A stretch of 64,000 nucleotides of DNA from Dermanyssus gallinae (taxonomy: Eukaryota > Arthropoda > Arachnida > Mesostigmata > Dermanyssidae), in the NCBI GenBank assembly GCA_003439945.1, contig QVRM01001472.1, positions 144,439-208,438 on the forward strand. The letters are read 5' to 3'. The position numbers and the translations under genes were made by a program. Numbering within the stretch: the stretch's first letter is position 1; each line of letters starts with the position of its first letter. Positions 60,830 to 64,000 of this stretch are shown piece by piece. The notes under the pieces were generated by a model that saw nothing but the letters and a program-made list of their open reading frames with translations, was not told the origin of the DNA and ran no database searches.

Positions 60830-61500
60830 GAACTATTGATAGACACGCACGCCAAGTGGCCAATCTAGAAGAGAGCTGGTCGTCGGGGGCAACATTTCGG
60901 AAAGAATCGTGTCTCGGTCGCTGGGGGGGACCGGGTCGAACGAAGGCAGATCTGTTCCAATCCACGGGAAACGCGGCAACACGCACACATCGGCAAACGA
61001 ACGGCTGGCTGTACCTGCGCCAACAATGACAGTCGGTCGCAGAAACGATGGTTGTCGGTTGGTAGCAGGAGAACAACTGTGTGTAAGACACCTGTGGCGA
61101 ACGTCGAACACGTGAACGCTGTCCAGAGTGAGGAAATCGGTGGATCCAAAAGCGGTGGATCAATGCAGCTAATCAGCTGCTGCAGACCGGCCGTTGCTAC
61201 TCCGCTGGGTGTCCGCAGGTAGGACTCAATCGCGGGGCCGGCGGCTTCGTCGTGCCGTGTCGACGATGGCCGACCTGCATTACGGCGGTCGCAACGCTAA
61301 CGCCGACTTAAAGGGGCCAGACACGCTTGCGTGTGGCTGCCCATTCCCTGGCCAGTAACGCCCAATGTCCCTGAGCGAAACAGTCTTCGATCAATCCGAT
61401 CACTCCGATCACTCCCGATCTTCCAACGTGTCGTGTGCGTTCGAACCTTTGCAGATACTCTCGCTTCGCCGCCCCCGTCGCTGAACGTAATAAACAAGTT
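60830..61500. other. CpG-rich patch, possible promoter or untranslated exon
   Basis: CpG is frequent here compared with the AT-rich flanks, and open frames overlap on both strands without any domain signature. Short tandem gatcactcc units lie near 61398-61420. It could be a promoter or first exon of a gene beyond the window, but nothing proves it. Confidence 0.3.
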
Positions 61501-62385
61501 AAGTGCTTGGCAGCCAGCTTGGCGTAAGGCGTTGAAAGGCGTTTACCTGAACCTTAGTGCCAGTCATCGCTATAAACATATATGTTTTCGGGAGACTATT
61601 GTAGCTCCATTTTTATTCCTAAATAAAATGACCACATATATATAACAAAAACATATGTATACTTAGGGACCTAAGTTGCTTTTTGCAATTTGTGTGGTAA
61701 CTGACAGATATGCTTTATGGTTTCAGATTTTTCTTTCTGAGAGTGAAAACAATATTTAGATTCTAATGTAGTTTTCACAATTTTTTTTTGCGGTGGTAGA
61801 TCCACGCATCGAAGCACGCCTCTAAAATTGCGTTGTTCGGTTATTTCAAGTTTCACCTCGACGACTTCAAACACCGACTCGCGCCAAATTGAACCGTTAT
61901 TCTCTCCAATCTATTAATTTTTTTAAAGTAAAAAATAAATCATATACAGCAAAATCGGGTAAGATTCGTCACTAAAGCTTCTCTGCTTCTCTGCGTTTGA
62001 AATTTTTTGGAAGAAATTCTGTAGTTTGCCAATCGCTCGCCTCTAGCCATCCATAGGCTATATTGAGTTTGACACGGGTCTTTTCTCATCCGTTACTGTC
62101 TGTGGACATCCTTCACGGGATTTGTCGCACAGATTAAATGTTCACTTTCATTTTTTAATTTTTCTACGATCTATGCACATTCCTCAGGGCTCGAGCTACA
62201 TTCACCAATGGTTGATGGAAACTCTTCGAAACATTGTAATGCGCCTATATAATGCTGTAAGTTGTACGAACAACTGTACGCTGGGATTATTTGTATACGA
62301 GTTGCTCGTGTTTATAATTTTCTCACATCGTTTACTCTGAAGGAAGTAACACGATTTTCTACCTAAGCATCAGCAGGGATAGACG

Positions 62386-62422
<37 letters not shown>

Positions 62423-62425
<3 letters not shown>

Positions 62426-63991
62426 TCACTGAAAAAAATATAGGGCCACCCATGTTTGCCACATTTCACGCATTTATTATAACCGATTGTGTAAAGATCA
62501 TAATGATACATGCTCACAGAGTAACAGCGGATACTTTTATCGACATTTGGAGTACCGGGTTACCTTAAAACAGATTTCAACATTTGGCACAGCTACGCTG
62601 CGAAAAAATTATAAAGTCACCACCAAGATGCATGTCTTAGCGAGTGAATTGAGTGGAATAACAACGTTTGGGCTCATTTCACGGCTCGACGCAAACGAAA
62701 GCAGACCTCCTACCAGAAATTTTTCTGTGCTGAAACGATGGGTTTGGGTCGGCGTCTCACGAGTGACGAAATAACCCAAATCAAGGCTTATAAGGATGTC
62801 GGCCCTCTCTAATCGGGAATTTCCCGTCGATTGGGGCGTTCTCGCCAAGTAGTGAACAACTTCGTGAATTTGGGTGAAAAATACGGCGTAAAAAGAGTCC
62901 GGGCGTCCAAATGCCATTTCGGAACGAAACAAGCGCGCAATTTGAAGATAGCCTCGAACTCTGCGCTCTCGGCAAAGGCAATTGCGGCGGCGGCCGGTGT
63001 GCAAACGAACGTGCGAAATGTGCAAAACCTCCTCAGGAAGAGACTTTGGCTCACGAGAAAAAAACTTAAGAGAAAACCACGATTGACCGCTGAGCATCAG
63101 AAAGCTCGTCTCGACTTTGCCCAGGTTACGATGTCATGGACCACTGAACGGCACCGAGTGCTCTTTTCGGATGAAAAAAAGTTCAATTGTGAAGGACCGG
63201 ATGGATTTAACTATTATTTCCACGATTGTGCAAGGAAGAACGATTTTTGTCAAACGGCACTCAGGTGGCGGTTCGGTGATGATCTGGGCCGCTGTCGGGT
63301 ATTATACAAGGTCGCCGATTGTGTTTTTAGACGGTTGTGTTAATTCGACGCGCTAGTGGGATCTACTAGAAAAGCAATCCGCACATTTTGAGCTGATGGG
63401 AGGACCCGACTTTGTTTTCAACACGATAATGCCCCGATTCACACTGCTAAGTTGATCGAAAGCTGGTTCGAACAACGCCACATTGAGGTCCTACGCTGGC
63501 CTGCAGTCTCACCTGATCTTAATATTATCGAGAATGTATGGGGCTGGCTCGCCCGAAAGGTTTACACCGACGAAAAACAATTTGCGAACCAGTAGAACTA
63601 AAAAAGCAATTGTGAAGGATTGGACGAGCTCTCGCAGGACGTCATCCAAAATTTGTTCAACACTATATCAAACCGCATTTTTTGAAGTTATCCGACGTAA
63701 TGGGAAGTTCACTAAATATTAAGTATAGTTGTTAGGTGCGTGAATGAGCCCAAAACGTTGTTATTCCACTCAATTCACTCGCTAGACATGCACCTTGGTG
63801 GTGACTTTATAATTTTTCGAGCGTAGCTGTGCCAAATGTCGAATCTCGTGTTTTAAGGTAACCCGATACTCCAATGTCGATAAAAGTATCCGCTGTTACT
63901 CGTGAGCATGTATCATTATGATCTTTACCAATCGGTTATAATAAATGCGTGAAATTGGCAAACATGGTGGCCCTATATTTTTTCAGGACTG
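62423..63991 (+). mobile_element. Tc3-like transposon with ~250-bp inverted ends
   Basis: It is flanked by TA on both sides (62421-62422 and 63992-63993). The left end starts cagtcactgaaaaaaatat, and the right end is its near-perfect inverse. Matching extends to about 62680 on the left and back to about 63745 on the right, unusually long as in Tc3. Like the mariner, it lies directly next to a (TA)n run (62388-62422). Confidence 0.9.
62738..63722 (+). pseudogene. Tc3-like transposase, frameshifted
   Basis: The frame starts MGLGRRLTSDEITQIKAYKD (62738) and passes through paired helix-turn-helix regions. It holds the first catalytic Asp in VLFSDEKKFN near 63165, the second in [12 protein letters not shown] near 63423, and [17 protein letters not shown] with the final Glu near 63515. 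It ends ...FTKY and TAA at 63720-63722. At least four single-base frame changes (near 62800, 62817, 63232, 63415) break it, and there is a stop near 63594. The restored span of about 328 codons equals the usual family length. Confidence 0.85.
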
Positions 63992-64000
63992 TATATATCA

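Noticed and set aside
60720..61163. 147-codon minus-strand frame
   Set aside because: It lies in the CpG-rich patch where both strands are open, and it ends in a TA microsatellite translated as Ile-Tyr.

Overview
This is a eukaryotic window, almost certainly from an arthropod. Its genes are split by GT-AG introns, and it carries a nuclear receptor of the NR2E3/Hr51 (unfulfilled/FAX-1) type and an arthropod chorion-type heme peroxidase. It also holds mariner and Tc3-like transposons, R1-clade and other LINE debris, tRNA-derived SINEs and a very high density of (TA)n microsatellites. A chelicerate such as a mite would fit, but the species cannot be fixed from the sequence.

Layout. 1-6.6 kb: upstream sequence with LINE debris at 4.0-5.4 kb. 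6.68-11.98 kb (+): six coding exons of an Hr51/NR2E3-like nuclear receptor. 12-28.9 kb: gene-poor spacer with a decayed LINE at 18.4-18.6 kb, an R1-clade LINE at 20.0-23.2 kb interrupted by a mariner fragment, and a SINE at 25.1 kb. 28.95-51.22 kb (+): an eleven-exon secreted heme peroxidase whose introns hold a long inverted repeat, SINEs, LINEs, an intact mariner transposon, a possible nested gene and a 23-bp minisatellite. 51.9-53.9 kb: two adjacent terminal-inverted-repeat elements, one with a palindromic element nested in it. 55-60.7 kb: spacer with three pieces of LINE sequence. 60.8-61.5 kb: a CpG-rich patch of unknown role. 62.4-64.0 kb: a complete but frameshifted Tc3-like transposon with roughly 250-bp terminal repeats.

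The two host genes have no evident functional link. Exon junctions were set by matching splice phase and conserved family residues. They agree throughout except at three places: the start of peroxidase exon 1, the join between peroxidase exons 6 and 7, and exon 4 of the nuclear receptor. Two of these look like single-base offsets, and the two arms of the Tc3-like element also differ mainly by single-base indels. Residual assembly indels may therefore be present and should be excluded before calling anything a pseudogene.

I do not see a clearly new multi-gene system. The observations most worth following are the intact mariner and its near-identical TIR-less fragment inside a LINE, the ~0.35-kb inverted repeat in peroxidase intron 1, the changed heme-anchoring residues of the peroxidase, the missing micro-exon and nested ZP-like candidate gene in peroxidase intron 6, and the nested terminal-repeat elements downstream of the peroxidase.
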